In this document: positions 7,232 through 15,860 of the stretch, one piece after another
Numbering within the stretch: position 1 is the stretch's first letter
Layout of the letters: the number at the start of each line of letters is the position of its first letter
Assembly (NCBI GenBank): GCA_029338735.1
Contig: JAQYAY010000011.1
Span: forward strand, 1-41,295
Length of the DNA: 41,295 nucleotides
DNA from: Lachnospiraceae bacterium
Lineage (GTDB): Bacteria; Bacillota; Clostridia; Lachnospirales; Lachnospiraceae
Direction: 5' to 3'
The notes under the pieces: generated by a model
Told to the model about the DNA's origin: nothing
Database searches by the model: none
What the model saw: only the letters and a program-made list of their open reading frames with translations
Translations under genes and position numbers: made by a program

Positions 7232-8802
7232 TTATTGAACTTGATATTTCAGAACTGAAGAATTGTGATATGACATTAGCGGATTTCCTGCGTGAGCAGG
7301 GGGTCCGCCTTATTCTGCCATGCGGTGGCAGCGGGATGTGCGGGAAGTGCAGGGTCAGGCTGATGGCTGAGGATAAGTGGGTGCTGGCGTGCCAGACGAA
7401 AATGTCCATGTTTAATCAGAGTGTGATCAGAGTTGAGATACCTGATGCCTGGGTTGCCGGCACATACGCTACGAAAAAGTCGGCCTATGACCGGATTCTT
7501 TTTCAAAGCGACAATGCCGGCAACCTCTCAGGTGACCAGATTAATAAATATAAAAAGTGGTCTGCCGCGACTGATCTGGGTTCTACTACTATTGAGACTG
7601 CCGCTGTTACACCGGAGGGGGAGCTGATTGGCACTGTAAGACATGAGAATCCACAGCGTACATATGGAGCCGATGTGCTGTCACGTATCAAGGCGGCCAG
7701 TGAGGGTAAGATTGCGGCTTCGGATATGCAGCGGCTGGCTGAGAGTACGATCCAGAGTGAACTGGCTGAGCTGGCCGATAAATATGGCCTGCCCAGCAGG
7801 CCTGATACGCTTGCCATTGCAGGCAATACGACGATGGAGCATCTGCTGGCTGGTGACAATGTGAGCCCGCTGGGACACGCTCCGTTTGATCCCGGAGACA
7901 TAGGACTCAGGGATATCTCAAATGTCTTCTTTTCTGATGATTCAAAGGCATATCTGCTGCCGGGAATCACTGCATTTGTAGGCGGAGATATCCTTTCCGG
8001 AATGTATTATCTTGATATGGACAGGAGTCCTGAATACACTCTGCTTCTTGATCTCGGCACTAATGGTGAGATGGCTTTTGGCAATCATGATGGCTTCATT
8101 GTGGCATCTGTCGCTGCCGGACCTGCTTTTGAGGCTGCAAATATCAGCTGTGGCTGTGCTGGTGTGCCGGGGGCGATTTCTGCTGTCAGTTTTACTGGCC
8201 AGCGGCCTCATCTGACACTGATCCCATGGGGCCTTGATACAAGAGGACTTGCTCCTGGTGAGAGGATGCAGGCTGATATGAAGCTTAAGGTAAAGCGTCC
8301 GACAGGCCTGTGTGGCAGCGGTCTGGTGAGTGCGGCGGCCGCTATGAAGAAGGCCGGGATCATTGATGAGACTGGTACTTATACGAAGGACGATTGGATA
8401 CGGGATGGCTTCCCTTTATGGAAAGGCCGCGGCGAAGAGGACATCAGGCTGACGCAGGATGATATCCATGAGCTTCTGATGGCAAAGGCTGCTATTGCAG
8501 CAGGACTCGAAATCCTTCTGGATTCTGTTCATGAGATGCCGCGAAGGGTTTATCTGGCAGGTGGATTCGGAGAAGGACTGTCTATTTCAGATGCGACTGA
8601 GATTGGACTTTTCCCTGAGTCACTTAAAGATGTGGATATCATTCCAGCCGGAAATACATCACTTAAGGGTGCGGTAAAATTTTTATCAGGAGAAAATGAG
8701 GCGGCCGCACGGATGAGCCGGATGCAGGAAACGAGCCGTGAAATCAGGCTTGGAGACGATCCCAGGTTCAAGAATCTGTACATCAGAAATATGAAAATAT
8801 GA
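7228..8802 (+). CDS. [2Fe-2S] ferredoxin + ASKHA ATPase (DUF4445, RACE-like) protein
   Basis: A 524-aa two-part protein. The N-terminus is a plant-type [2Fe-2S] ferredoxin with C32, C38, C41 (CGGSGMCGKC) and C55. The rest is an ASKHA (acetate kinase/Hsc70/actin) ATPase of the DUF4445 type, with phosphate motifs DLGSTTIET and LLLDLGTNGEM and the adenosine motif YLAGGFGEG. Known members (RACE/RamA-type) use ATP to drive reduction of cobalamin in corrinoid proteins. No corrinoid protein or methyltransferase is nearby; instead it is coupled by ATGA to the [FeFe] hydrogenase, so it may push electrons uphill to that enzyme or an unknown partner (inference). Domain calls are secure, the role is open. 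Confidence 0.85.
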   Translation: MIIELDISELKNCDMTLADFLREQGVRLILPCGGSGMCGKCRVRLMAEDKWVLACQTKMSMFNQSVIRVEIPDAWVAGTYATKKSAYDRILFQSDNAGNLSGDQINKYKKWSAATDLGSTTIETAAVTPEGELIGTVRHENPQRTYGADVLSRIKAASEGKIAASDMQRLAESTIQSELAELADKYGLPSRPDTLAIAGNTTMEHLLAGDNVSPLGHAPFDPGDIGLRDISNVFFSDDSKAYLLPGITAFVGGDILSGMYYLDMDRSPEYTLLLDLGTNGEMAFGNHDGFIVASVAAGPAFEAANISCGCAGVPGAISAVSFTGQRPHLTLIPWGLDTRGLAPGERMQADMKLKVKRPTGLCGSGLVSAAAAMKKAGIIDETGTYTKDDWIRDGFPLWKGRGEEDIRLTQDDIHELLMAKAAIAAGLEILLDSVHEMPRRVYLAGGFGEGLSISDATEIGLFPESLKDVDIIPAGNTSLKGAVKFLSGENEAAARMSRMQETSREIRLGDDPRFKNLYIRNMKI

Positions 8803-8825
8803 TGGCCGGTTCTTGCCAATTTTTT
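8803..8825 (+). terminator. Weak terminator-like hairpin after the ASKHA gene
   Basis: Only a 4-bp core stem (tggc/gcca) with an A/T-rich extension, followed by a run of T. It abuts the stop codon and overlaps the -35 of the next promoter. Confidence 0.35.
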
Positions 8826-8841
8826 CATATAGTGCTAGACT
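8813..8841 (+). promoter_or_regulatory. Promoter of the aminotransferase gene
   Basis: TTGCCA (8813-8818), 17-bp spacer, TAGACT (8836-8841), giving a leader of about 30 nt before ttggagg and the ATG. Confidence 0.5.
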
Positions 8842-8877
8842 AAATGCAAACTGTATAGCATATGTTGGAGGAAAAAG

Positions 8878-10167
8878 ATGACATATCAGGAAATGACAAA
8901 AGAAGAACTCCTCGAAGAGAGACAGACGCTGCAGAAAGAATACGATGCGTGGAAGAGAAAGAATCTTTCTCTCAACATGGCCCGCGGCAAGCCGTCTACA
9001 GCACAGCTGGACCTGTCGAATGGTCTGATGGACGTGCTCGATTCCAATAGCTATTTCAATGATCAGACCGGAACTGACTGCAGGAATTACGGTGTCGGTG
9101 AGGGTATCCCTGAGGCAAAGGCTCTCATGGGTGAGATGAGCGAAGTGAGCCCTGACGATATGATCATTTTCGGGAATTCGTCCCTGAATATCATGTTTGA
9201 CTCGATCGCAAGAAGCTATGCCAAGGGTGTCTGTGGCTGTACGCCGTGGTGCAAGCTCGACAACTGGAAGTTCCTGTGCCCGGTACCTGGATATGACAGG
9301 CATTTCAAGGTCACTGAGTTTTTCGGTGCTGAGATGATCAATATTCCGATGACTCCGGATGGCCCGGATATGGACATGGTTGAGGATTATGTCAATAATG
9401 ATCCGGCTGTCAAGGGTATCTGGTGTGTGCCTAAGTATTCGAACCCGCAGGGGTACAGCTATTCTGATGAGACAGTCAGGAGGTTCGCTGCTCTGACTCC
9501 TGCCGCAGAGGACTTCAGGATATACTGGGACAATGCATATTCCATTCATCATCTCTATGACGAGCCTGAGAAGCAGGATGTGATCCTTGAGATCCTCGAT
9601 GAGTGCCGCAAGGCCGGCCATCCTGATATGGTATACAAGTTCATCTCTACATCCAAGGTTACATTCCCTGGTTCAGGACTCGCAGCCATGGCTGCTTCGA
9701 AGAAGAACCTTGATGATGTGAGAAAATATATGTCAGTCCAGACCATTGGTCATGACAAGCTGAATCAGTTGCGTCATGTACGCTATTTTGGCAATCTGAC
9801 AAATATGAAGCAGCATATGAGAAAGCATGCAGCCATCCTTCGTCCGAAGTTCGAGGCTGTATGGGATATCTTTGATAAGAAGCTCGGAGGTCTTGGAATC
9901 GGTGACTGGACGAAGCCGAACGGCGGATATTTTGTCTCATTCGATTCACTTCCTGGCTGTGCGAAGAAGATAGTTGCAATGTGCAAGGACTGCGGTGTGA
10001 CACTCACACCGGCAGGTGCTACATATCCGTATGGCAAGGACCCGGAGGACAGGAATATCCGTATCGCTCCATCATATCCTCCGCTCGATGAGCTGAAGGA
10101 AGCTGCAGAGATCTTTACGATCTGCGTGAGGATCGCAAGCATCGACAAGCTCGTAGATGAAGACTGA
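8878..10167 (+). CDS. PLP-dependent aspartate-type aminotransferase (Asp_aminotransf family)
   Basis: A 429-aa fold-type I aminotransferase. The opening LNMARGKPS and QLDLS, the total length, and the WDNAYSIHHLYD segment match the Asp_aminotransf group (Pfam PF12897, as in the actinobacterial aspartate aminotransferases), not the commoner AspC or AspB lineages. K260 in STSKVTFPGSG should form the internal aldimine with PLP; D218 and Y221 in WDNAY bind the cofactor ring; the R in NIRIAPSYP near the C-terminus should bind the substrate carboxylate. Expected reaction: aspartate + 2-oxoglutarate to oxaloacetate + glutamate. It is monocistronic, with its own promoter and a strong terminator. Substrate range is inferred. 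Confidence 0.82.
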   Translation: MTYQEMTKEELLEERQTLQKEYDAWKRKNLSLNMARGKPSTAQLDLSNGLMDVLDSNSYFNDQTGTDCRNYGVGEGIPEAKALMGEMSEVSPDDMIIFGNSSLNIMFDSIARSYAKGVCGCTPWCKLDNWKFLCPVPGYDRHFKVTEFFGAEMINIPMTPDGPDMDMVEDYVNNDPAVKGIWCVPKYSNPQGYSYSDETVRRFAALTPAAEDFRIYWDNAYSIHHLYDEPEKQDVILEILDECRKAGHPDMVYKFISTSKVTFPGSGLAAMAASKKNLDDVRKYMSVQTIGHDKLNQLRHVRYFGNLTNMKQHMRKHAAILRPKFEAVWDIFDKKLGGLGIGDWTKPNGGYFVSFDSLPGCAKKIVAMCKDCGVTLTPAGATYPYGKDPEDRNIRIAPSYPPLDELKEAAEIFTICVRIASIDKLVDED

Positions 10168-10195
10168 TACATGAACTGAATAATGATTTTTATGG

Positions 10196-10237
10196 ATACG
10201 GCAGTTTTTACATTATGTAAAGGCTGCCGTATTTTTT
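10196..10237 (+). terminator. Intrinsic terminator of the aminotransferase gene
   Basis: A perfect 9-bp outer stem (atacggcag / ctgccgtat) with an A/T inner stem, ending in six T. Confidence 0.92.
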
Positions 10238-10267
10238 ACTCATAAAAGACGGATTTGGAGATTTGTG

Positions 10268-10296
10268 GTGACAATTTTTACCCTGTATGATAGAAT
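10268..10296 (+). promoter_or_regulatory. Promoter of the O-antigen-ligase-like gene
   Basis: GTGACA (10268-10273), 17-bp spacer, TAGAAT (10291-10296). Transcription starting near 10303 excludes the upstream in-frame ATG at 10297 and supports the start at 10369. Confidence 0.6.
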
Positions 10297-10368
10297 ATGG
10301 AGATGGCAGAAGAGAGGGATCTTCTGTCATGTATTCAGTTAATATTCCTAGAGAGGACAAAGAGAATC

Positions 10369-12228
10369 ATGAAACTCGTAAAATCACAGGACAGAGATCT
10401 GCTGAACAAGAGGTATCTGATACCATCTATCATTGCAATCGGGCTCATACCGCTGATCACACATGAGCAGCAGTACAATACCCATCTGGACAATGCAGAG
10501 TGGTTTGCAGCAGGCAATCCGACAGCAGTAGACTTTTTCCTGGTGTGGAAGCAGTGGGCAGTTGTTGCACTGGCTATTATCTGTCTCATCATACTGGCTG
10601 TGAGGGTCAATTACTATTATGAGGAACTGCCATGGCTTAAGAAGCCATTCATCCCGGCACTCATCTACGGAGCCATGGTTATCATTTCTGCTATCTGTGC
10701 GAAGCAGAAGCTCTTTGCCTTTGCAGGCGGATATGATATGTTCCAGTCGGCACTGGCCATTCTGTCATATCTGGTGATCATGTATTACACTTTCAGCTGT
10801 ATCAAGTCAGTGGATCATGCAATCTATCTCGTCAGGTACAGCTCATATTTCATGTTTATAGAGATGGTTTTTGCATTTTTCCAGTCGATACATCTGGATC
10901 TTTTAAGCACACCTGTAGGCAAGGTGATCATCACGAATCCTGCACGCTGGAGTCAGCTCCAGACACTGACACTTGCAGATTCCATCTATGGTACCATTTA
11001 CAATCCTGATTATCTGTCAATGTATATTCCGACACTTCTGCCGCTGATCGGAGCACTTTTCCTTCTCGACAAGGAGAAGAAGCAGAAGATATTTGACGGA
11101 ATTCTGTTTGTACTCTCATTCTATATTCTGCTCAGGTCACCATCATCCGGAAAGCTCGCAATTATTGGCATGGTTGTGATCGGAGCACTGATTCTTCTTT
11201 TCAGAAATAAAAAGCATTTCATCATCGGAGTGGTATTGGTATGCGCAGTTGTGGTTGCAGGACTTCTCGCAGTGAAATTCATACCTTCACTGAATCAGAA
11301 GGCTGTCTCGCTCTGGTATGGTGATCCTGCGTATGCAAGGGAGGATAAGGACTGCCCGGTAAAGCAGATCACTACTGGCAATAAGGATAAGGGAGTGACT
11401 TTCGAGATGAAGGATGGCACGAAGTTCTCATTTAAATGGGAGATGAAAGATGGCGCTGTTGCGAATCTCAAGGCATATGATAAGGACGGCAATGAACTGT
11501 TCCTGCATGATCTGTATCAGGGACAGCAGAAATATGTAGTATGGATGCCTGAAGGCAGTGCAGATGATGTGGATCTGAGCGTTGATACGACCAAGGGATC
11601 GGTGATGGTCAAGGCTGACATCGATAATGGTGAGGCAGAATACTATTTCACGAATCAGGTGACAGGCGGAGACGCACAGGCTGGAGATTTCTTCCTGTAT
11701 TCTACTGCCGGACGTCCTGTCAGAATGCCGCAGCAGAACCGCGGTGAGATCGCTGAAGTATTCCCGAATGGTTTCTGGAGCGGCCGTGGCCCGATCTACA
11801 ACAGGACTATCCCTCTTCTGAAGCACTATATGCTGATTGGTGCAGGTGCTGACAACTATATCATGGTATATCCACAGCGCGATTATATCCTGAACGGATA
11901 CAGCCTATGGGAGAGAAACAGCAACACTCTGAATGTCAAGCCTCACTGCTTCTATCTGCAGGTATGGATTCAGGAAGGATTCATAGCTCTCGTGGCTATC
12001 ATGGTATTTTTCGCATGGTATCTGCTGCAGAGCATGAAGCTCTATTATCAGGTGAAGAAGGATGATGAGCTCGGAGTACTTGGATATGCAACATTCCTCG
12101 GGATCCTGGCATACCTCATAGCTGTACTGGCCAATGACTCAACCATCTGCACGGCTCCTGTATTCTGGGCTGTATCAGGACTTGGATGGGGTATCAATAC
12201 CCTGAGACGTAATAAAGAAATAATTTGA
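10369..12228 (+). CDS. O-antigen ligase/polymerase-like membrane protein
   Basis: A 619-aa polytopic membrane protein with about ten hydrophobic segments in two blocks. Between them lies a large hydrophilic region (residues about 305-525) that should face outside and that contains the RPVRMPQQNRGE...GRGPIYNRTIPLLKHYMLIGAGADNY stretch typical of the Wzy_C/O-antigen ligase family. Relatives in Gram-positives polymerise or ligate secondary wall polysaccharide, teichuronic acid or exopolysaccharide. The soluble insert is longer than usual and rich in D/K/G. No glycosyltransferase genes are adjacent, so the polymer cannot be named. Start MKLVKSQ is chosen because the longer frame would begin inside the promoter. 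Confidence 0.75.
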   Translation: MKLVKSQDRDLLNKRYLIPSIIAIGLIPLITHEQQYNTHLDNAEWFAAGNPTAVDFFLVWKQWAVVALAIICLIILAVRVNYYYEELPWLKKPFIPALIYGAMVIISAICAKQKLFAFAGGYDMFQSALAILSYLVIMYYTFSCIKSVDHAIYLVRYSSYFMFIEMVFAFFQSIHLDLLSTPVGKVIITNPARWSQLQTLTLADSIYGTIYNPDYLSMYIPTLLPLIGALFLLDKEKKQKIFDGILFVLSFYILLRSPSSGKLAIIGMVVIGALILLFRNKKHFIIGVVLVCAVVVAGLLAVKFIPSLNQKAVSLWYGDPAYAREDKDCPVKQITTGNKDKGVTFEMKDGTKFSFKWEMKDGAVANLKAYDKDGNELFLHDLYQGQQKYVVWMPEGSADDVDLSVDTTKGSVMVKADIDNGEAEYYFTNQVTGGDAQAGDFFLYSTAGRPVRMPQQNRGEIAEVFPNGFWSGRGPIYNRTIPLLKHYMLIGAGADNYIMVYPQRDYILNGYSLWERNSNTLNVKPHCFYLQVWIQEGFIALVAIMVFFAWYLLQSMKLYYQVKKDDELGVLGYATFLGILAYLIAVLANDSTICTAPVFWAVSGLGWGINTLRRNKEII

Positions 12229-12253
12229 TTAGTTTCATCTATTGGGATATAAT
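12225..12253 (+). promoter_or_regulatory. Promoter of the dipeptidase gene
   Basis: TTGATT (12225-12230, over the stop codon of the upstream gene), 17-bp spacer, TATAAT (12248-12253). The predicted start near 12260 sits at the foot of a perfect hairpin (12262-12279). Confidence 0.75.
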
Positions 12254-12261
12254 AAGTGACA

Positions 12262-12279
12262 TTGGCACTGCGGTGCCAA
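12262..12279 (+). promoter_or_regulatory. 5'-terminal mRNA hairpin of the dipeptidase transcript
   Basis: Stem ttggcac / gtgccaa with tetraloop tgcg, no T-run after it, and it lies at the predicted 5' end of the transcript. Such hairpins can protect mRNA from 5'-end-dependent decay. Confidence 0.55.
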
Positions 12280-12306
12280 CGAGAAAATAGAAACGAGGTA
12301 TTTTCA

Positions 12307-13701
12307 ATGGATGAAAGAATAAAGAAGTACGTCGAGGAGCACATTGACGAGCTGAAGAAAGATATTTCTGATCTGTGTGCAATTCCTTCAGTACTTGCAG
12401 ATGCTGATGGTGATGCACCATTCGGTCAGGAGTGCAAGAAGGCACTGCTGGCTGCAGGAGATCTGTGCGAGAAGTACGGTTTTCCAACTACGAATTATGA
12501 CAATTATGTGATAGCAGCCGACCTCGATCCGTCACTGCCGAGATATCTTGATATGCTGGGACATACAGATGTTGTACCGGCTGGTGAGGGATGGACAGTT
12601 ACAGAGCCATTCAAGGTCATTGAGAAGGATGGTTCTCTCTGGGGCCGTGGTACCAGTGATGATAAGGGACCGCTTCTTTGCGCTCTGTATGCTATGCGTG
12701 CTATCAAAGAAAGTGGAATTCCCCTCAAGAAGGGTGTCCGTCTGATCATGGGTTCCGATGAGGAGACTGGATCTATCGATATCACGAAGTATTATGCAAA
12801 GGAAAAAGAGGCCGAGTGCACTTTTTCACCAGATGCAGAATTCCCACTTATCAATATAGAAAAGGGCCAGTTCCGTGGCAGGTTCGAGGCAGATGCTCCG
12901 GTTGACGGCACAGGTGTGGAGCTTGTATCTCTTGATGCCGGCCTTGCATTAAATGCAGTTCCGAACCGTGCCAGGATAGTGTTCCAAGGCACAGACAAGG
13001 CTCAGCTCACAGATGCCTGTGAGAAGCTCAAGAAGGAGATCCCTATTGACTATGAGATCAGTGATGACACTCATGTACTGATCATCGGCGAGAGCGCACA
13101 TGCATCAACTCCTGAGACAGGTGTGAATGCCGGACTTGCTTCTCTGATGCTCCTTAAGTATCTGCCCCTTGCTGACAGCAAGAGAAATCAGCTGTTCAAG
13201 AAGGTTCTTGACTTCTTCCCATATGGTGTATACGATGGATCAGGCCTTGGAATCGCTATGACAGACAAGGAAGGTCTTTCACTTTCAGCAACACTTGATC
13301 TGTTCAAGGTTGACAAGGATCATATGTCATTCTCATTTGACTCACGTTCACCGCTTAATGCAGATGATGACAACTGCCTTGCAGTAGCAAAGAAGACTAC
13401 TGAGGATGCAGGATTTAAGTTCACAAGTCCTGGAATCGTACCACCTCACTATGTACCTGGTGATTCTGATTTCGTAAAGAAACTCCTCGGAGCATATGAA
13501 GATGTGACAGGTCTTGAGGGCAAGGCTGTCGGCATCGGCGGCGGCACATATGTCCATGATCTGAAGAATGGTGTGGCATTCGGTGCAGTTCTCCCTGGAA
13601 TTGACACCCGCATGCACGGCGCGGACGAGTTCATGCCGGTTTACAACCTGATCACGGCAGTAGAAGTATACGCAGAGGCAATTCTTCTGATCTGCGGTTA
13701 A
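12307..13701 (+). CDS. Sapep/PepV-type M20 metallodipeptidase
   Basis: A 464-aa metallopeptidase of the M20 family, Sapep/PepV branch, which removes N-terminal residues from di- and tripeptides in the cytoplasm. Metal-site motifs run in order: MLGHTDVVPAGEGW (His), WGRGTSDDKGP (bridging Asp), MGSDEETGS (catalytic and metal Glu), FSPDAEFP (Asp), and a late His near HDLKNGVAFG. The long stretch between is the lid domain typical of PepV. No signal peptide is present. A longer in-frame start at 12256 is rejected because it lies at the -10/start region; MDERIKKY has gaggt seven bases upstream. The gene ends just before a paired REP-like element. Confidence 0.88.
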   Translation: MDERIKKYVEEHIDELKKDISDLCAIPSVLADADGDAPFGQECKKALLAAGDLCEKYGFPTTNYDNYVIAADLDPSLPRYLDMLGHTDVVPAGEGWTVTEPFKVIEKDGSLWGRGTSDDKGPLLCALYAMRAIKESGIPLKKGVRLIMGSDEETGSIDITKYYAKEKEAECTFSPDAEFPLINIEKGQFRGRFEADAPVDGTGVELVSLDAGLALNAVPNRARIVFQGTDKAQLTDACEKLKKEIPIDYEISDDTHVLIIGESAHASTPETGVNAGLASLMLLKYLPLADSKRNQLFKKVLDFFPYGVYDGSGLGIAMTDKEGLSLSATLDLFKVDKDHMSFSFDSRSPLNADDDNCLAVAKKTTEDAGFKFTSPGIVPPHYVPGDSDFVKKLLGAYEDVTGLEGKAVGIGGGTYVHDLKNGVAFGAVLPGIDTRMHGADEFMPVYNLITAVEVYAEAILLICG

Positions 13702-13715
13702 TTTAATATTGAATC

Positions 13716-13791
13716 AGACAAGGGGACGGTTCTCATGTCTTTTTAGCTAAATGATTTTAATTAAAAAGACAGGAGAACCGTCCCTCTGTCT
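13716..13791 (+). repeat. REPIN-like pair of inverted REP sequences
   Basis: Two 29-bp arms (13716-13744 and 13763-13791) agree at 26 of 29 positions as inverted copies around an 18-nt loop. Each arm carries the core ggacggttctc flanked by agaca/tgtct palindromic ends. The same unit recurs at 16757, 26860 and 30094. Confidence 0.85.
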
Positions 13792-13804
13792 TGGGAGGGA
13801 ATAT

Positions 13805-14674
13805 ATGCAGACTTCAATTGCAAAAAATGGTGTGACGCTTACGACCGACGATCATGGCGGTGAGGCAGTATCTCTTGTGAAAAATGGTAAGCAGTATCTG
13901 TGGAATGCGGATCCGGCATTCTGGGGCAGACATGCACCGGTACTGTTTCCATTTGTAGGATCGCTCAGAAATCAGGAGTATATTCTCGATGGAAAAAAAT
14001 ATCCTATGGGCCAGCATGGATTTGCGAGAGATATGGAGTTTGAGCTGACTGAAAAGAACGACAGCGGCATCACATATACGCTTAAATCCACGCAGGAGAC
14101 TCTGGAGAAGTATCCATTTGATTTCACCCTTACCATCACATATACACTTACAGACAGCGGCTATGAGACGAGGTGGACCGTTACGAATGACAGTGACCGT
14201 TACATGCCGTTTTCCATCGGAGGTCATCCGGCTTTTATGTGCCCGTTTGATGGCAGTGATGACTATCGTATTTCTTTTGAAAAAATGGGCTTTGCCCCAT
14301 CACATCTCACCATTCATACAATCGCAGATGACGGTCTCATCAATACAGAGACAAAGGACCTCCCGCTCGATCATGGCATGATCACACCTACAGATGAGCT
14401 TTTCGCAGGAGACGCGCTGATCATTGAGAACAGACAGGCTGACCGGGTTTCGCTGCTTCATAATGGAGAGTCATATCTGACTGTGAAGTTCAATACCCCA
14501 TTGTTTGGCGTCTGGTCGCCGGCCGGAAAGCATGCACCATTTATCTGCATAGAGCCGTGGTACGGCAGGGCAGACGGAGTGGATTTCGAGGGTGAGCTCT
14601 CAGACAGAAAGTACAGTCAGGATCTGAAGCCTGGAGAGACATTTACCGGCGGATTTGAAGTGATTTTGCTGTAA
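13805..14674 (+). CDS. Aldose 1-epimerase family protein
   Basis: A 289-aa galactose-mutarotase-like beta-sandwich protein, the LacX/YihR-like branch that interconverts sugar anomers or acts on an unidentified sugar or sugar phosphate. Visible are APVLFPFVGSLRN, the GQHGFARDMEFEL segment with the first active-site His, IGGHPAFMCP with the second His, and ICIEPWYGRAD, where the catalytic Glu is expected. Start MQTSIAK has gggaggga directly upstream; an ATG at 13751 lies in the loop of the REP pair and is rejected. It is followed after 30 bp, without a terminator, by a secreted NlpC/P60 gene, so the two may be cotranscribed. Confidence 0.85.
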   Translation: MQTSIAKNGVTLTTDDHGGEAVSLVKNGKQYLWNADPAFWGRHAPVLFPFVGSLRNQEYILDGKKYPMGQHGFARDMEFELTEKNDSGITYTLKSTQETLEKYPFDFTLTITYTLTDSGYETRWTVTNDSDRYMPFSIGGHPAFMCPFDGSDDYRISFEKMGFAPSHLTIHTIADDGLINTETKDLPLDHGMITPTDELFAGDALIIENRQADRVSLLHNGESYLTVKFNTPLFGVWSPAGKHAPFICIEPWYGRADGVDFEGELSDRKYSQDLKPGETFTGGFEVILL

Positions 14675-14704
14675 ATATAAGGGAAAGATAAGGAGCTTAA
14701 CAGG

Positions 14705-15859
14705 ATGAAAAGAAAACACACACGAATTATCGCGCTGATCATCGTGATCGCTGTAGTCGTGACGACTGTGATGTCGACAGTGCTTGCGTTTGCAGACGAG
14801 ACTGATACAGACTATGATGACAGCAGCTACAGTGAGTATGAAGACCCTGATGATTATGAAGATTCCGGCGATGACTGGGATGATTATGATATCACGAAAA
14901 AGTATGATTTTTCCAATGTCCAGCTGAAGCAGACTTCTGTAGTCATATGCTCACAGGATAGCAGTGCGACGGTAGATGTCGGGCTGAGGGGACTTCCACA
15001 GATGGAAGACACAGACTCGGATTATATTGATATTTCTGATGCGACGAGTTCCAATCCGGATATGACAGTTGAAGTTTGGAGAAGCTGGTACAGTGACAGC
15101 GTTGATTCGCTTAGTTTTGATGTCAGCGGTGTGGGCGAGACGACAGTGACATTCACTTTCTGTGGGAAGCCTCTGCAGATCAGGATCAGACTGGTACAGG
15201 CCTGGATTGACAAGACAGATTTTACCATTTCAAAAGGAAAGACATGTCAGATCGCGATAAATGGTGACATTCAGGGAATAAAGCCGGTATATAAGAGTAT
15301 GAATCCGTCGGTTGCTTCTGTTTCAGCTTCAGGAAAAGTCAGGGCAAAAAAGAATGGAGCTGCTGTGATAAAGGTAAGTATTGGTGACAGTGCTGCTATG
15401 GGAGCTGTAGTGAATGTGGCTCCAGTAAAGAAAATAAAGGCTTTCAACTGGGCAAGGAGTTATGCAGCGAAGAACACATATAGCCAGGGTAAGAGAATGG
15501 ACAAAGGCTATTTCGACTGCAGTTCGTTGGTTTGGAGAGCATACCACAGTCAGGGTATCAATCTGATGCAGAAGAACTGGGCACCGACGGCTGCCGACAT
15601 CGGGAAATATCTGGTGGGAAAGCATAAGAAGGTTGCAAGTGCAGACTGGAAGAACTATGAGAAACTGAAGTTCCAGGTAGGTGACCTGCTGTTTGAGACC
15701 GGAGAAAATAATGGCCGATACAAGGGCATCTACCATGTAGAAATGTTTGGCGGATACAGCTTCGGTGGCTTCGATACCGATGGTCAGCCGATCCTTGGCA
15801 CAGAGTTTGCCCGCCTGGGTGGAAGCACGAGCAGCTCGGACTTCCTCTGCCGCCCATGA
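14705..15859 (+). CDS. Secreted Big2 + NlpC/P60 (C40) cell-wall hydrolase-like protein
   Basis: A 384-aa exported protein. Residues 1-30 form a signal peptide (cleavage near AFA-DE). Residues 31-63 are extremely acidic (runs of D/E/Y/S). A Big2-type Ig-like domain follows at about 167-240 (ISKGKTCQIAINGD, NPSVASVSASGKVRAKKNGAAVIKVSI). The C-terminal domain is NlpC/P60-like with Cys272 in YFDCSSLVWRAY and His344 in YHVEMFGGY as nucleophile and base; it should cut peptidoglycan stem peptides. The third catalytic residue is not clear, and HVEMFGG is a divergent form of the usual HVGIYxG. Acidic spacer and Ig domain suggest surface display. RBS aaggag. Confidence 0.8.
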   Translation: MKRKHTRIIALIIVIAVVVTTVMSTVLAFADETDTDYDDSSYSEYEDPDDYEDSGDDWDDYDITKKYDFSNVQLKQTSVVICSQDSSATVDVGLRGLPQMEDTDSDYIDISDATSSNPDMTVEVWRSWYSDSVDSLSFDVSGVGETTVTFTFCGKPLQIRIRLVQAWIDKTDFTISKGKTCQIAINGDIQGIKPVYKSMNPSVASVSASGKVRAKKNGAAVIKVSIGDSAAMGAVVNVAPVKKIKAFNWARSYAAKNTYSQGKRMDKGYFDCSSLVWRAYHSQGINLMQKNWAPTAADIGKYLVGKHKKVASADWKNYEKLKFQVGDLLFETGENNGRYKGIYHVEMFGGYSFGGFDTDGQPILGTEFARLGGSTSSSDFLCRP

Positions 15860-15860
15860 A

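Noticed and set aside
8686-9621. 311-codon minus-strand frame opposite the aminotransferase gene
   Set aside because: Antisense shadow of a clear PLP enzyme; no RBS or recognisable domain.
10297-10368. Upstream in-frame ATG for the O-antigen-ligase-like gene
   Set aside because: It lies immediately after the -10 hexamer and before the likely transcription start, and has no RBS.
12256-12306. Upstream in-frame ATG for the dipeptidase
   Set aside because: It overlaps the promoter/start region and the 5' hairpin; the family start MDERIKKY has an RBS.
13716-13791. REP pair as a Rho-independent terminator of the dipeptidase gene
   Set aside because: The large hairpin is not followed by a T-run on the plus strand, so termination is not supported, though the structure could affect stability.
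13751-13804. Upstream in-frame ATG for the aldose epimerase gene
   Set aside because: It is in the loop of the REP pair and the added residues do not belong to the family; a good RBS precedes 13805.
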